DNA from: Chersky-840 sp050011815
Lineage (GTDB): Bacteria; Actinomycetota; Acidimicrobiia; Acidimicrobiales; UBA8190
DNA length: 64,000 nt
Direction of reading: 5' to 3'
Assembly: GCA_050011815.1 (NCBI GenBank)
Contig: JBEKIJ010000010.1
Coordinates: 138,107-202,106 of the forward strand
Translations under genes and position numbers: made by a program
Shown here: piece after piece, positions 41,979 to 50,055 of the stretch
How the letters are laid out: every line of letters starts with the position of its first letter
Numbering within the stretch: position 1 is the stretch's first letter
The notes under the pieces: model-generated
Seen by the model: the letters and a program-made list of their open reading frames with translations, nothing else
What the model was told of the DNA's origin: nothing
The model's database searches: none

Positions 41979-43676
41979 CTAGGCCGAGTGGCTGCGGATG
42001 AGCCGGCCCGGTGTCGCTCCCGTCGTCGCGCCCTCACGAATCGTCACCTCGCCGTTCACGAGCGTGGCCAAGAAACCGTGCGAGCGCTGCTCGAGACGGC
42101 GGCCGCCGGCGGGCAGGTCGTCGACGAGGCGCGGCACAGCGGGGCCCACCGTCGCCGGATCGAACACGTTGAGGTCGGCCGCCATGCCCTCGCGCAACAA
42201 TCCTCGGTCGTTGAAGCCCCACGCCAGGGCAGGAGCGAGGGTGATCATCCGGACGGCTTCCTCCAGGGTGAACTCCTGGCGGTCACGCACCCAGTGTCCG
42301 AGAAGGTGCGTGTGGATCGACGAGTCGGCGATCTGGCTCAGGTGGGCTCCGGAGTCCGAGAAGGTCATCACGGCGCGCGGGTGACGCAGCGCCCGGAGGA
42401 GCACTTCTTCGTCCTGGGGGTACCGACTGGGCTGGATGAAGAGCTGATCGCCCCCCGACTCGACGCACAGGTCGATCATGGCCTGCGCCGGGTGCACGCC
42501 CCGAGACCGGGCCACGTCGGCCACGGAGGGATTCGGGGGTAGCCCCTGCTCGTAGACCTTGATGCCCTCGAAGTCCGGCGGTCGGGCCTGGGCGCCGACG
42601 CCCGTCCACCGCTCGTACTGGGCATTGACGGCGCCGTCGACCAGGGGCCGGCGCAGGTCCGGGTCGCCCAGGATCCGCACCTGCTCGTCGACGGGCAATC
42701 GGCGGAGATCGTGCCACGAGGGGAGGAGGTCGAAGGGGAGCTTGGTCTTCAACGACAGCAGCACCGAGATGCCCCGGCAATGCGTTTGCGCGATGACCCT
42801 GCCCCCGGCGGCAGCGGCCTCGTCCAGAAAGTCGAGCAGATACCCCGACGATCGGGTTGCCACCAGTCCGAAGGTGATAGGGACATGGCTCTCGGCGGCC
42901 AGGACCCGCATGCGGGCCAGGGCTTGTCTGCGTTCTTCGGGATCGGGGGCGGCCATGGCGCCGTCGGTGCCCTCGAAGATGCCGCTCCCCGCCGCGCCCA
43001 TGACGTGCACGAGCTGGACGACCTCGTCCCATGACGCCAGGCGTGAGGCCACGGGTCGGTTGTCCGATGTCTCGTGATGCTGACTGCGCGACGTCGAGAA
43101 CCCGATGGCGCCGGCCGCGAGCGCCTCGGCGAGTTGGCGCTTCATGACGACGAGGTCCTCCGGGGTGGACTCCTCCTCGAAGGCGCGCTCCCCCATCGCC
43201 CAGGTGCGCAGCGCCGAGTGCCCGATGTTGGCGGCGAAGTTGATGCCCTTCGGAAGACCGTCGACAGCGTCGAGGTACTGCGGGAACGTCTCGAAGCTCC
43301 AGTCGATCCCCGCCGCCAGGGCGGCGGGGTCCATGTCCTCGGCACGTTCGAGGTTCCGCACCACCAGGGCGCGCTGATCGGGCCGCACCGGGGCGAGGGT
43401 GAAACCGCAATTCCCCATGACCGCCGAGGTCACCCCGTGCCAACACGAGCTGGCCCCGGTGGCGTCCCAGAACACCTGGGCGTCCATGTGGGTGTGGCCG
43501 TCGATGAAACCCGGGGTGACGACGTGACCCTCGGCATCGATCTCCCGGGCGCCGCGCTGGGGGACCCGTCCGACGAAGGCGATCCGGCCGTCGACGATGC
43601 CCACGTCGGCCCGGAACGACCCGAGACCAGAACCGTCCACCACGGTCCCGTTGCGGATCACCGTGTCGTATGGCAT
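41979..43676 (-). CDS. N-acyl-D-amino-acid deacylase-type amidohydrolase
   Basis: 565 residues from ATG 43676 behind GAGGGG. TPGFIDGHTHMDAQVFWD holds the HxH metal pair, and FSDSGAHLSQIAD the late metal-binding Asp. VMGNCGFTLAPV supplies the NCG(F/V) segment typical of D-aminoacylases. LVDDLPAGGRRLEQRSHGFLATLVNGEVTI closes the composite beta sandwich. Members hydrolyse N-acyl-D-amino acids or related amides. It is divergent from the amidohydrolase at 43725 and paralogous to the protein at 45156-46868. The same frame runs open far upstream to 45836, but that part is antisense. Confidence 0.9.
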   Translation of the reverse strand: MPYDTVIRNGTVVDGSGLGSFRADVGIVDGRIAFVGRVPQRGAREIDAEGHVVTPGFIDGHTHMDAQVFWDATGASSCWHGVTSAVMGNCGFTLAPVRPDQRALVVRNLERAEDMDPAALAAGIDWSFETFPQYLDAVDGLPKGINFAANIGHSALRTWAMGERAFEEESTPEDLVVMKRQLAEALAAGAIGFSTSRSQHHETSDNRPVASRLASWDEVVQLVHVMGAAGSGIFEGTDGAMAAPDPEERRQALARMRVLAAESHVPITFGLVATRSSGYLLDFLDEAAAAGGRVIAQTHCRGISVLLSLKTKLPFDLLPSWHDLRRLPVDEQVRILGDPDLRRPLVDGAVNAQYERWTGVGAQARPPDFEGIKVYEQGLPPNPSVADVARSRGVHPAQAMIDLCVESGGDQLFIQPSRYPQDEEVLLRALRHPRAVMTFSDSGAHLSQIADSSIHTHLLGHWVRDRQEFTLEEAVRMITLAPALAWGFNDRGLLREGMAADLNVFDPATVGPAVPRLVDDLPAGGRRLEQRSHGFLATLVNGEVTIREGATTGATPGRLIRSHSA

Positions 43677-43710
43677 CAGGCCCCTCGATGACGGCAGCGA
43701 GTAATGCGCA

Positions 43711-43716
43711 TATATT
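43711..43716 (+). promoter_or_regulatory. -10 element of near-leaderless amidohydrolase promoter
   Basis: TATATT with an 8-base spacer to ATG 43725; the AT-rich octamer CATATATT stands out in GC-rich surroundings. On the other strand TAATAT (within 43712-43718) could serve the divergent gene. Confidence 0.5.
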
Positions 43717-43724
43717 AGGCCCCG

Positions 43725-45155
43725 ATGGGTTCCTCCGCCGACATCCGCCGCGGGCTTGGCCACCCCGTGATCGACATCGACGGGCACATGGCCGAGCATC
43801 TCCCCACCTTGGCGCCCTACCTGGAGCGCGAGGGGCTCTCTGTCGACCATCCCTCGTTGCGACGGCTGCTCCCGGCCCACGGGGGGACCGACGTCACCTG
43901 GCACGATCAGACCCCCGAGGAGCGAGCCGCCACCCGGACGCCGCGGGGCCCGTGGTGGAGCTCGCCGGCCCGTCAGACGATCGACCTCGCCACCGCGCTG
44001 TTCCCGCCCTTGCTCTACGAGCGACTCGACGAGCTGGGCCTCGACTTCTCCGTGGTGTACCCGAGCCTTGGGCTCGCCTTCCTCCACACCGCGGACGATC
44101 GCTACCGCCGAGGCCTGTGCCGTGCCCTCAACCGGTGCAACGCCGAAACCTTCGCGCCCTTGTCCGATCGGCTCACCCCGGTGGCGGCCATCCCGATGCA
44201 CACGCCCGAGGAGGCGGTGGCGGAGCTCGACTATGCGGTGACGACACTGGGCTTCAAGGCCGTGCTGTGCGCCGGCTATGTCCAGCGGCCCTTTGCCGCA
44301 CTGGCGGGCAAGGACCCCGAGGTGTCGAACTACGCCTTCTGGCTCGATCAGTTCGGCATCGACTCCGCCTACGACTACGACCCGGTGTGGGCCAAGGCCC
44401 AAGAGCTCGGCGTTTCCGTCGCCTTCCACTCCGGCTTCATCGGGATGACCCCGTACCGCTCGATCTCGAGCTATGTGTTCAACCACCTGTCGATGCTGGC
44501 CGAGGGGCAACAGTCCCTGGCCAAGTCCCTCTTCCTGGGTGGGGTCACCCGGCGCTTCCCCGCTCTCAACTTCGCCTTCCTCGAGGGCGGCGTGGCCTGG
44601 GCCGCCGCGCTCTACAGCGACCTCGTGGGCCACTGGGAGAAGCGGAACCTCTCCGCTCTGCGCCAGAGCCTCGACCCTGCGCTCATCGATCGCGTCCTGC
44701 TGGCCGAGATGGCGGCGCGTTACGCCCCTGACGCTCCGACGATCGATCGCCGCCTCATGAGGCGGCCCGCCGAGCCCCCGGACATGCTCGACGAGTTCGC
44801 GGCCTGTGGGATCGGTGCGGTGAGCGACATCAAGGAGCTCTTCGTCGACCCCTTCTATTTCGGCTGCGAGGCCGACGATCCGCTCACCTCGATGGCGTTC
44901 AACACCAAGGTCAACCCCCTCGGCGCCGAGCTCAACGCCATGATGGGGTCCGACATCGCCCACTGGGACGTCCCCGACATGACCGAGGTGCTCCAAGAGG
45001 CCTGGGAGATGGTCGAGCACGAGTGGATCGACAGCGCCGCCTTCGAGAAGTTCACGTTCCGGAACCCGGTCAGGTTCTATGCCGGCACCAACCCCGCCTT
45101 CTTCAAGGGGACCGCGGTGGAGGCGGCCGTCGACCGGTTCCTGGCCGAGGCGTGA
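43725..45155 (+). CDS. PF04909-type amidohydrolase (metal-dependent TIM-barrel hydrolase)
   Basis: 476 residues. HPVIDIDGHMAEH is the first strand (a DxH variant of the usual DxHxH), VAFHSGFIGM the barrel His, and FAFLEGGVAW with MGSDIAHWDVPDM the late strand with the metal Asp and its helix. The length and MLDEFAACGIG segment fit the large amidohydrolase_2 enzymes related to decarboxylases such as ACMSD. Hydrolase or decarboxylase cannot be separated here. The next gene starts immediately after its stop. Confidence 0.85.
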   Translation: MGSSADIRRGLGHPVIDIDGHMAEHLPTLAPYLEREGLSVDHPSLRRLLPAHGGTDVTWHDQTPEERAATRTPRGPWWSSPARQTIDLATALFPPLLYERLDELGLDFSVVYPSLGLAFLHTADDRYRRGLCRALNRCNAETFAPLSDRLTPVAAIPMHTPEEAVAELDYAVTTLGFKAVLCAGYVQRPFAALAGKDPEVSNYAFWLDQFGIDSAYDYDPVWAKAQELGVSVAFHSGFIGMTPYRSISSYVFNHLSMLAEGQQSLAKSLFLGGVTRRFPALNFAFLEGGVAWAAALYSDLVGHWEKRNLSALRQSLDPALIDRVLLAEMAARYAPDAPTIDRRLMRRPAEPPDMLDEFAACGIGAVSDIKELFVDPFYFGCEADDPLTSMAFNTKVNPLGAELNAMMGSDIAHWDVPDMTEVLQEAWEMVEHEWIDSAAFEKFTFRNPVRFYAGTNPAFFKGTAVEAAVDRFLAEA

Positions 45156-46868
45156 GTGCTTGACCTCCTGCTTGAGGGGGGCACCGTCGTCGACGGCACC
45201 GGCGCGGCTGCGCAGACCTCCGACGTCGGCGTGCGCGACGGGCGCATCGTCTTGCTCGACAGCACCGTCGAGCCCTCGCGCCGGACCATCGACGTGCGGG
45301 GAAAGGTCGTGTGCCCGGGCTTCGTCGACGTCCATACCCACTACGACGCCCAGCTCCTGTGGGACCCCACGGCCAGCCCCTCGGTCCTCCACGGCGTCAC
45401 CACCGTGCTCGGCGGCAACTGTGGGTTCTCCATCGCCCCCCTCGGGCCCGACGACGCCCCCTACATCCAGCACATGATGGCGGTGGTCGAGGGCATCCCC
45501 ATCGAAGCCCTGGAGAGCGTCGGTCCGTGGGACTGGAGGTCGTTCGACGACTACCTGTCCCGCCTGGACCACGGCATCGCCGTCAACGCCGGCTTCCTCG
45601 TCGGGCACTCCACGGTCCGGCGCGTCGTCATGGGAGACGCCGCCACCCGGGGCGCGGCGAGCCCAGAGCAGGTCACCGCCATGATCGCGTTGGTGGAGCA
45701 GTCCCTGGCGGGAGGAGCGCTCGGGTTCTCGTCCTCCCTCGGCGAAGGTCACCTCGACGGGGAGGGCCGTCCGGTTCCCTCCCGGTCGGCCGACCACGCC
45801 GAGCTCGTGGCTCTGGCCGGGGCGCTGCGCCTCCACGCCGGCACGACCCTGGAATTCATCCCGACGGTGGGCCCCATCCCCGACGAACGCATGGAGCTCA
45901 TGGCCGACATGTCGCTGGCGGCGGACCGGCCGCTCAATTGGAACCTCCTGGGCAGCCTGGCGTCGGAGGAGATCTATGAGCAGCAGCTCGTGGCGTCAGA
46001 CGTCGCCGCCGCCCGGGGCGCGCATGTCATCGCGCTGGCCCTGCCCGACATGATGCGGATGCGCGCCGACAACCTTCTGCCGGGCCTGGCCGGTTGGCGC
46101 CACGTGCTGGAGCTCGAGGAGAACGGCCGGCGAGCCGCCGCCGCCGACCCCGAGGCCCGGGCCATCTTGCGGGCCGGCGCCGAGAAGTTCGCCCGCAGGG
46201 CCGTCGGCGTGCTCGCCGATTTCGACCTCATGGAGGTGGCCGACGAAGGATCGGTGTGGATGGGTCGGTCCCTGGCAGAGATCGCCGAGGCTCGTGGCAC
46301 CGACGTGGTGGACGTCCTCATCGACGTCGTCCTCGTGGAAGAGCTGACGCTCTACATGGTCCTGCCGTCGCTGGCTCCGTCCCTGGGCCGCTCCGAGGAA
46401 GGATGGCGGGTCCGCACCTCGGTGTGGAAGGACCCCCGGGTGATGCTGGGCGGCTCCGACGCCGGCGCGCACGTCGATCTGATGTGCCACGCCAACTACC
46501 CGACGGTGGTGCTCGGTGAGGTCGTCCGTGATCGGGGCCTGCTCTCGATGGAGGAAGCGGTGGCGATGATGACGGACCGACCCGCCCGCCACTACGGGTT
46601 GCGACACCGGGGCCGGGTCGCGCCGGGGTGGCACGCCGATCTCGTGGTCTTCGACCCCGGGCGCGTCGGGAGCCAGCCTGCGCAGAGCCTCCACGACCTC
46701 CCCGGCGGGGGCGAACGGCTCTCCGCCACCGCACGCGGCGTCGAGCACGTCTTCGTCGGAGGCCACGAGGTCGTCCGGGCCGGGCAGGTCACCGGGGCGA
46801 GACCCGGGACGGTCTTACGATCCGGTCGGGACACCGACACGGTGTCCCTGGCCGACCTCAGGCGGTAG
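45156..46868 (+). CDS. N-acyl-D-amino-acid deacylase-type amidohydrolase
   Basis: 570 residues from GTG 45156, directly abutting the previous stop (TGA-GTG). CPGFVDVHTHYDAQLLWDP carries the HxH metal pair, VLGGNCGFSIAPL the NCGF segment, MLGGSDAGAHVDLMC the late metal-binding Asp, and LPGGGERLSATARGVEHVFVGG the C-terminal sandwich. The resemblance to the protein at 41979-43676 is clear at all these points, so one is a duplicate adapted to a second substrate. The 3' end overlaps the convergent SDR by 11 bases. Confidence 0.9.
   Translation: MLDLLLEGGTVVDGTGAAAQTSDVGVRDGRIVLLDSTVEPSRRTIDVRGKVVCPGFVDVHTHYDAQLLWDPTASPSVLHGVTTVLGGNCGFSIAPLGPDDAPYIQHMMAVVEGIPIEALESVGPWDWRSFDDYLSRLDHGIAVNAGFLVGHSTVRRVVMGDAATRGAASPEQVTAMIALVEQSLAGGALGFSSSLGEGHLDGEGRPVPSRSADHAELVALAGALRLHAGTTLEFIPTVGPIPDERMELMADMSLAADRPLNWNLLGSLASEEIYEQQLVASDVAAARGAHVIALALPDMMRMRADNLLPGLAGWRHVLELEENGRRAAAADPEARAILRAGAEKFARRAVGVLADFDLMEVADEGSVWMGRSLAEIAEARGTDVVDVLIDVVLVEELTLYMVLPSLAPSLGRSEEGWRVRTSVWKDPRVMLGGSDAGAHVDLMCHANYPTVVLGEVVRDRGLLSMEEAVAMMTDRPARHYGLRHRGRVAPGWHADLVVFDPGRVGSQPAQSLHDLPGGGERLSATARGVEHVFVGGHEVVRAGQVTGARPGTVLRSGRDTDTVSLADLRR
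46828..46848. terminator. Possible hairpin at the amidohydrolase/SDR convergent ends
   Basis: GGGACACCG-ACA-CGGTGTCCC, a perfect 9-bp stem with a 3-base loop, ends 20 bases before the amidohydrolase stop. It is within coding sequence, so it may be coincidental; its position between convergent stops makes a shared terminator possible. Confidence 0.35.
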
Positions 46869-47565
46869 CGGCCCCGTCGATGACGAGCGTGGTCCCGCTG
46901 ACGGTGGCGGCGTCGTCCGAGGCCAGGTACGCGACCGCCGCGGCGACCTCGTCGGGGTCGATGAGACGCTTCATCGGAGACGACGCCCGGGACAACAGCG
47001 CCATGTCCGCACCCTCGGGGACCTTGAAATTGCGGAGGAAGGGGGTGTCGACGGACCCCGGGCACACGGCGTTGACCCGAACCCCGGCTGAGGCGAGCTC
47101 GATCGCCATCGACTTGGTCAACATGATCACGCCTCCCTTCGAAGCACAGTATGCGGCGTTGTAGGGCGTGGCCCGCAGACCGGCCACCGACCCCATGTTG
47201 ACGATGACTCCTCTGGTGTCGAGCAGTGCGGGGAGCGCGTGCTGCGACAGCAGGAACGTCCCGGTGAGGTTGACGTCGATGACCTGGCGCCATTCCTCGA
47301 GAGTCAGGTCTCCGATCAGTCGGGAGATACCGACGCCGGCCACGTTGACGAGCACGTCGAGTCGCCCGTGGCGCTCGAGGACCACGGCCACCGCCCGGGC
47401 GCACGATGTGGGGTCCCTCACGTCGCAGACGACCTCGCCGGCGACCTCGGTCACGTCGGCGCGCACGACCGTCGCTCCCTCGTCCTCGAGCCGTGCCGCC
47501 ACCGCCGCGCCGATACCGCTCGCCGCGCCCGAGACGAGCGCCACTCTCCCTTCGAACCGTGTCAT
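46858..47565 (-). CDS. SDR-family oxidoreductase
   Basis: 235 residues from ATG 47565. SGAASGIGAA is the cofactor loop, NVAGVG the NNAG variant, NMGSVAG the catalytic Ser, YCASKGG the Tyr/Lys pair, and VCPGSVDTP the C-terminal substrate loop. An unusually short segment after strand 2 (RADVTEVAGEVVCDVRD) resembles dihydrodiol or cyclohexanol dehydrogenases. Divergent from the SDR at 47613 across 47 bases. Confidence 0.92.
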   Translation of the reverse strand: MTRFEGRVALVSGAASGIGAAVAARLEDEGATVVRADVTEVAGEVVCDVRDPTSCARAVAVVLERHGRLDVLVNVAGVGISRLIGDLTLEEWRQVIDVNLTGTFLLSQHALPALLDTRGVIVNMGSVAGLRATPYNAAYCASKGGVIMLTKSMAIELASAGVRVNAVCPGSVDTPFLRNFKVPEGADMALLSRASSPMKRLIDPDEVAAAVAYLASDDAATVSGTTLVIDGAATA

Positions 47566-47572
47566 CTCGTCG

Positions 47573-47578
47573 ATGGTA
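47573..47578 (-). promoter_or_regulatory. -10 element of leaderless SDR promoter (minus strand)
   Basis: TACCAT with a 7-base spacer to ATG 47565; expected +1 one base before the codon. It argues for this ATG rather than the in-frame start at 47598. Confidence 0.5.
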
Positions 47579-47598
47579 GTGCCGGCATGCGCGCCCAT

Positions 47599-47604
47599 TA
47601 CTGT
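47599..47604 (+). promoter_or_regulatory. -10 element of near-leaderless SDR promoter (plus strand)
   Basis: TACTGT with an 8-base spacer to ATG 47613. The two divergent -10 elements lie 20 bases apart, so the promoters must overlap and may compete. Confidence 0.5.
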
Positions 47605-47612
47605 GACGCTCC

Positions 47613-48371
47613 ATGGGATCTCTCGACGGAAAGGTCGCCGTCGTCACCGGTGCCGCGGCCGGGATAGGCAGAGCGTCGGCCCAGATCTTCGCCCGCGAGG
47701 GTGCCCGGGTGGTGGTGGCCGACGTGGACGAGGATGGCGGCCGCGAGACCGTCGCGCTGATCGAGGCGACCGGTGCGCAAGCCAGCTTCGTCCGGACCGA
47801 CGTGAGCGTGAAAGACGACGTCACGGCGATGGTGCAGCATGCGCTCGACACCTACGGCGGGCTCGACTGCGCCCACAACAACGCCGGGATGGCGGCACCC
47901 ATGGCCCCGCTGGCGGACTACCCCGACGACGGCTGGGACCGCACCCTGGCGGTGATGCTCACCGGCGTCTACTACTGCATGAAGGCCGAGATCCCCGCCA
48001 TGCTGGCCCGGGGTGCGGGCGCCATCGTCAACACCGCGTCGGGGGTCGGCCTCGTCGGGTACCCGAACCAGGCGGCCTACACCGCCTCGAAACACGGCGT
48101 GGTCGGGCTGACCAAGGTCGCGGCCCTCGACTACGGCGCCCGGGGGGTGCGGGTCAATGCCGTCTGCCCCGGGACCGCTCGCACCCCCATGGTCGATCGG
48201 GCCCTTCGACACGACCCCTCGATCCACGAGCACCTGCAGGCGCTGCATCCCATCGGACGCATCGGGGAGGCCTCCGAAGTGGCTGAGGCCGCGGTGTGGC
48301 TGTGCACGCCGGCGGCGTCGTTCGTGCTCGGGGTGGCGCTCCCGGTCGACGGGGGCTATGTCGTCCCGTGA
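47613..48371 (+). CDS. SDR-family oxidoreductase (FabG-like)
   Basis: 252 residues. TGAAAGIGRA cofactor loop, HNNAGMA, NTASGVG catalytic Ser, YTASKHGVVGLTK catalytic Tyr/Lys and a terminal PVDGGYVV. This is a standard NAD(P)-dependent dehydrogenase of the 3-ketoacyl reductase/glucose dehydrogenase type. The stop overlaps the aldehyde dehydrogenase start as GTGA, suggesting an alcohol to aldehyde (or ketone) to acid sequence. Confidence 0.93.
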   Translation: MGSLDGKVAVVTGAAAGIGRASAQIFAREGARVVVADVDEDGGRETVALIEATGAQASFVRTDVSVKDDVTAMVQHALDTYGGLDCAHNNAGMAAPMAPLADYPDDGWDRTLAVMLTGVYYCMKAEIPAMLARGAGAIVNTASGVGLVGYPNQAAYTASKHGVVGLTKVAALDYGARGVRVNAVCPGTARTPMVDRALRHDPSIHEHLQALHPIGRIGEASEVAEAAVWLCTPAASFVLGVALPVDGGYVVP

Positions 48372-49831
48372 GAACGACGGAGACGACCGGGACGGTCACA
48401 CGCCTCGCCGATCAGGGTCACCTGATCGGCGACGCCTGGGTATCGAGTGACGCGGCCGGCGTCTACGACCACCGCTACGCCGCCACCGGCGTCGTCCAGG
48501 CCCGTGTCGGGTTGGCCGGGGCCGACGACGTGGACGCGGCCGTCGGCGCGGCGCGTGCTGCCCAGCGGGAGTGGGCCGCCCTGCGCCCGGTGAAGCGGGC
48601 CGCGGTGCTGTTCGGTTTGGCCGAGCTCCTCGAACGCCACGGGTCCGAAGCCGCCGAGCTCGCCGCCCTCGACAACGGCACCCCCGTGCGTGTCATGAAC
48701 CCGGGCTTCTACGCCGCAGCCTGGGTGCGGTACTACGCCGGCTGGTGCGACAAGCTCGACGGCGAGGTGATGTCGGCCGAGCCCGGGCTCACCTACGTTC
48801 GTCTCGAACCCTACGGCGTCGTGGCCGTGATACCCCCCTGGAACGGGTCCATGATGGGCATGGGCCAGAAGTGCGGGCCCGCTCTGGCGGCGGGGAACAC
48901 CGTTGTCGCCAAGCCACCCGAGGTGGCTCCCTTCGGGATGCTCCGATTCGCCGAGCTCGCTCTCGAGGCCGGCCTGCCACCGGGTGTGCTCAACGTCGTC
49001 GTGGGCGGGGCCGCCACGGGCTCGGCCCTGGTCACGCATGGGGACGTCGACAAGATCAGCTTCACCGGAGGAGGGGCCACGGCCCGGGCGCTCATGACGT
49101 CGGCCGCCCGCAATCTCACACCCCTCGCCCTCGAGCTCGGCGGCAAGTCACCGAACATCGTCTTTCCCGACGCTGATCTCGACAACGCGGCCACGATGGC
49201 GGCGGTCGTCGGGACCGCACTTCTCTCGGGCCAGGGCTGCGCCCTGCCGACCCGGCTCTACGTCCACGACGACGTCTACGACGAAGTCGTGGACAAGTTG
49301 CTCGCCACGCTCCGGTCCCTGGTGGTCGGCGACCCCCTCGACCCGGCCACGTTCGTGGGCCCGGTCGTCACCGAGGAGGCGATGGACCGGGTCTTGGCCG
49401 TGGTCGACCGGGCCAGATCCGACGGTGCCACGCTGCTGGCCGGCGGGACGCGACTGGGAGACGATCTCGCCGACGGGTGGTTCGTGGCGCCCACCGTCTT
49501 CGGCGACGTCGACCACGACAGCGACCTCGCCCGCAACGAGGTGTTCGGTCCCGTCCAAGCCGTCCTGCGATTCAGCTCCGAGGACGACGTGCTGGCCCAG
49601 GCGAACGACAGCCCCTTCGGGCTCGGCGCCTACCTCCACACGCGCGACGCCGGTCGCATCCACCGCTTCGTGGCGGAGCTGCAGTGCGGAACGGTGATCG
49701 TCAACGGGAGGGGCGCGCTGTCACCGACGACCCCGTTCGGCGGCTACAAGCAGAGTGGATTCGGCCGCGAGGGCGGTCGGGCCGGGATCGAGGAGATGGT
49801 GCAGAGAAAGACCGTGATGGTGGCGCCCTAG
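48368..49831 (+). CDS. Aldehyde dehydrogenase family protein
   Basis: 487 residues from GTG 48368. LELGGKSPN carries the general-base Glu (about 257), GQGCALPTR the catalytic Cys (C291), ISFTGGGATA the NAD-binding turn, and NEVFGPVQAVLRF the conserved EVFGPV. AVIPPWNGSM replaces the more usual PWNxP (N of the oxyanion hole kept). The enzyme oxidises an aldehyde to an acid with NAD(P)+. The tight overlap with the preceding SDR makes their reactions likely consecutive. Confidence 0.93.
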   Translation: MRTTETTGTVTRLADQGHLIGDAWVSSDAAGVYDHRYAATGVVQARVGLAGADDVDAAVGAARAAQREWAALRPVKRAAVLFGLAELLERHGSEAAELAALDNGTPVRVMNPGFYAAAWVRYYAGWCDKLDGEVMSAEPGLTYVRLEPYGVVAVIPPWNGSMMGMGQKCGPALAAGNTVVAKPPEVAPFGMLRFAELALEAGLPPGVLNVVVGGAATGSALVTHGDVDKISFTGGGATARALMTSAARNLTPLALELGGKSPNIVFPDADLDNAATMAAVVGTALLSGQGCALPTRLYVHDDVYDEVVDKLLATLRSLVVGDPLDPATFVGPVVTEEAMDRVLAVVDRARSDGATLLAGGTRLGDDLADGWFVAPTVFGDVDHDSDLARNEVFGPVQAVLRFSSEDDVLAQANDSPFGLGAYLHTRDAGRIHRFVAELQCGTVIVNGRGALSPTTPFGGYKQSGFGREGGRAGIEEMVQRKTVMVAP

Positions 49832-50055
49832 GCGTCTCGAACCGGGGCGGCCCGCAGTCCCCCCGACCCATCCCCGGGACACCAGTGGGTCCCAGGGCCC
49901 AGGCCCTCGGATCGGCCGGGAAATCACCGCCGATCCCACCGTCGCCGGATCGGTCCCGATCGAGGCCGGATCGAGGCAACATCAGGGCCCTGACCTGCCC
50001 GGATATACCGCGGGTCAAGGACGGGGTCTGCCCTGTCGAAGACATTGCTGAGCCA

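Noticed and set aside
43677..45836. Long minus-strand open frame upstream of and in frame with the D-aminoacylase-type gene (would give a 1285-residue protein)
   Set aside because: It is antisense to two convincing plus-strand amidohydrolases, its translation is His/Gly/Glu-rich without domain features, and a clear start with a ribosome-binding site exists at 43676.
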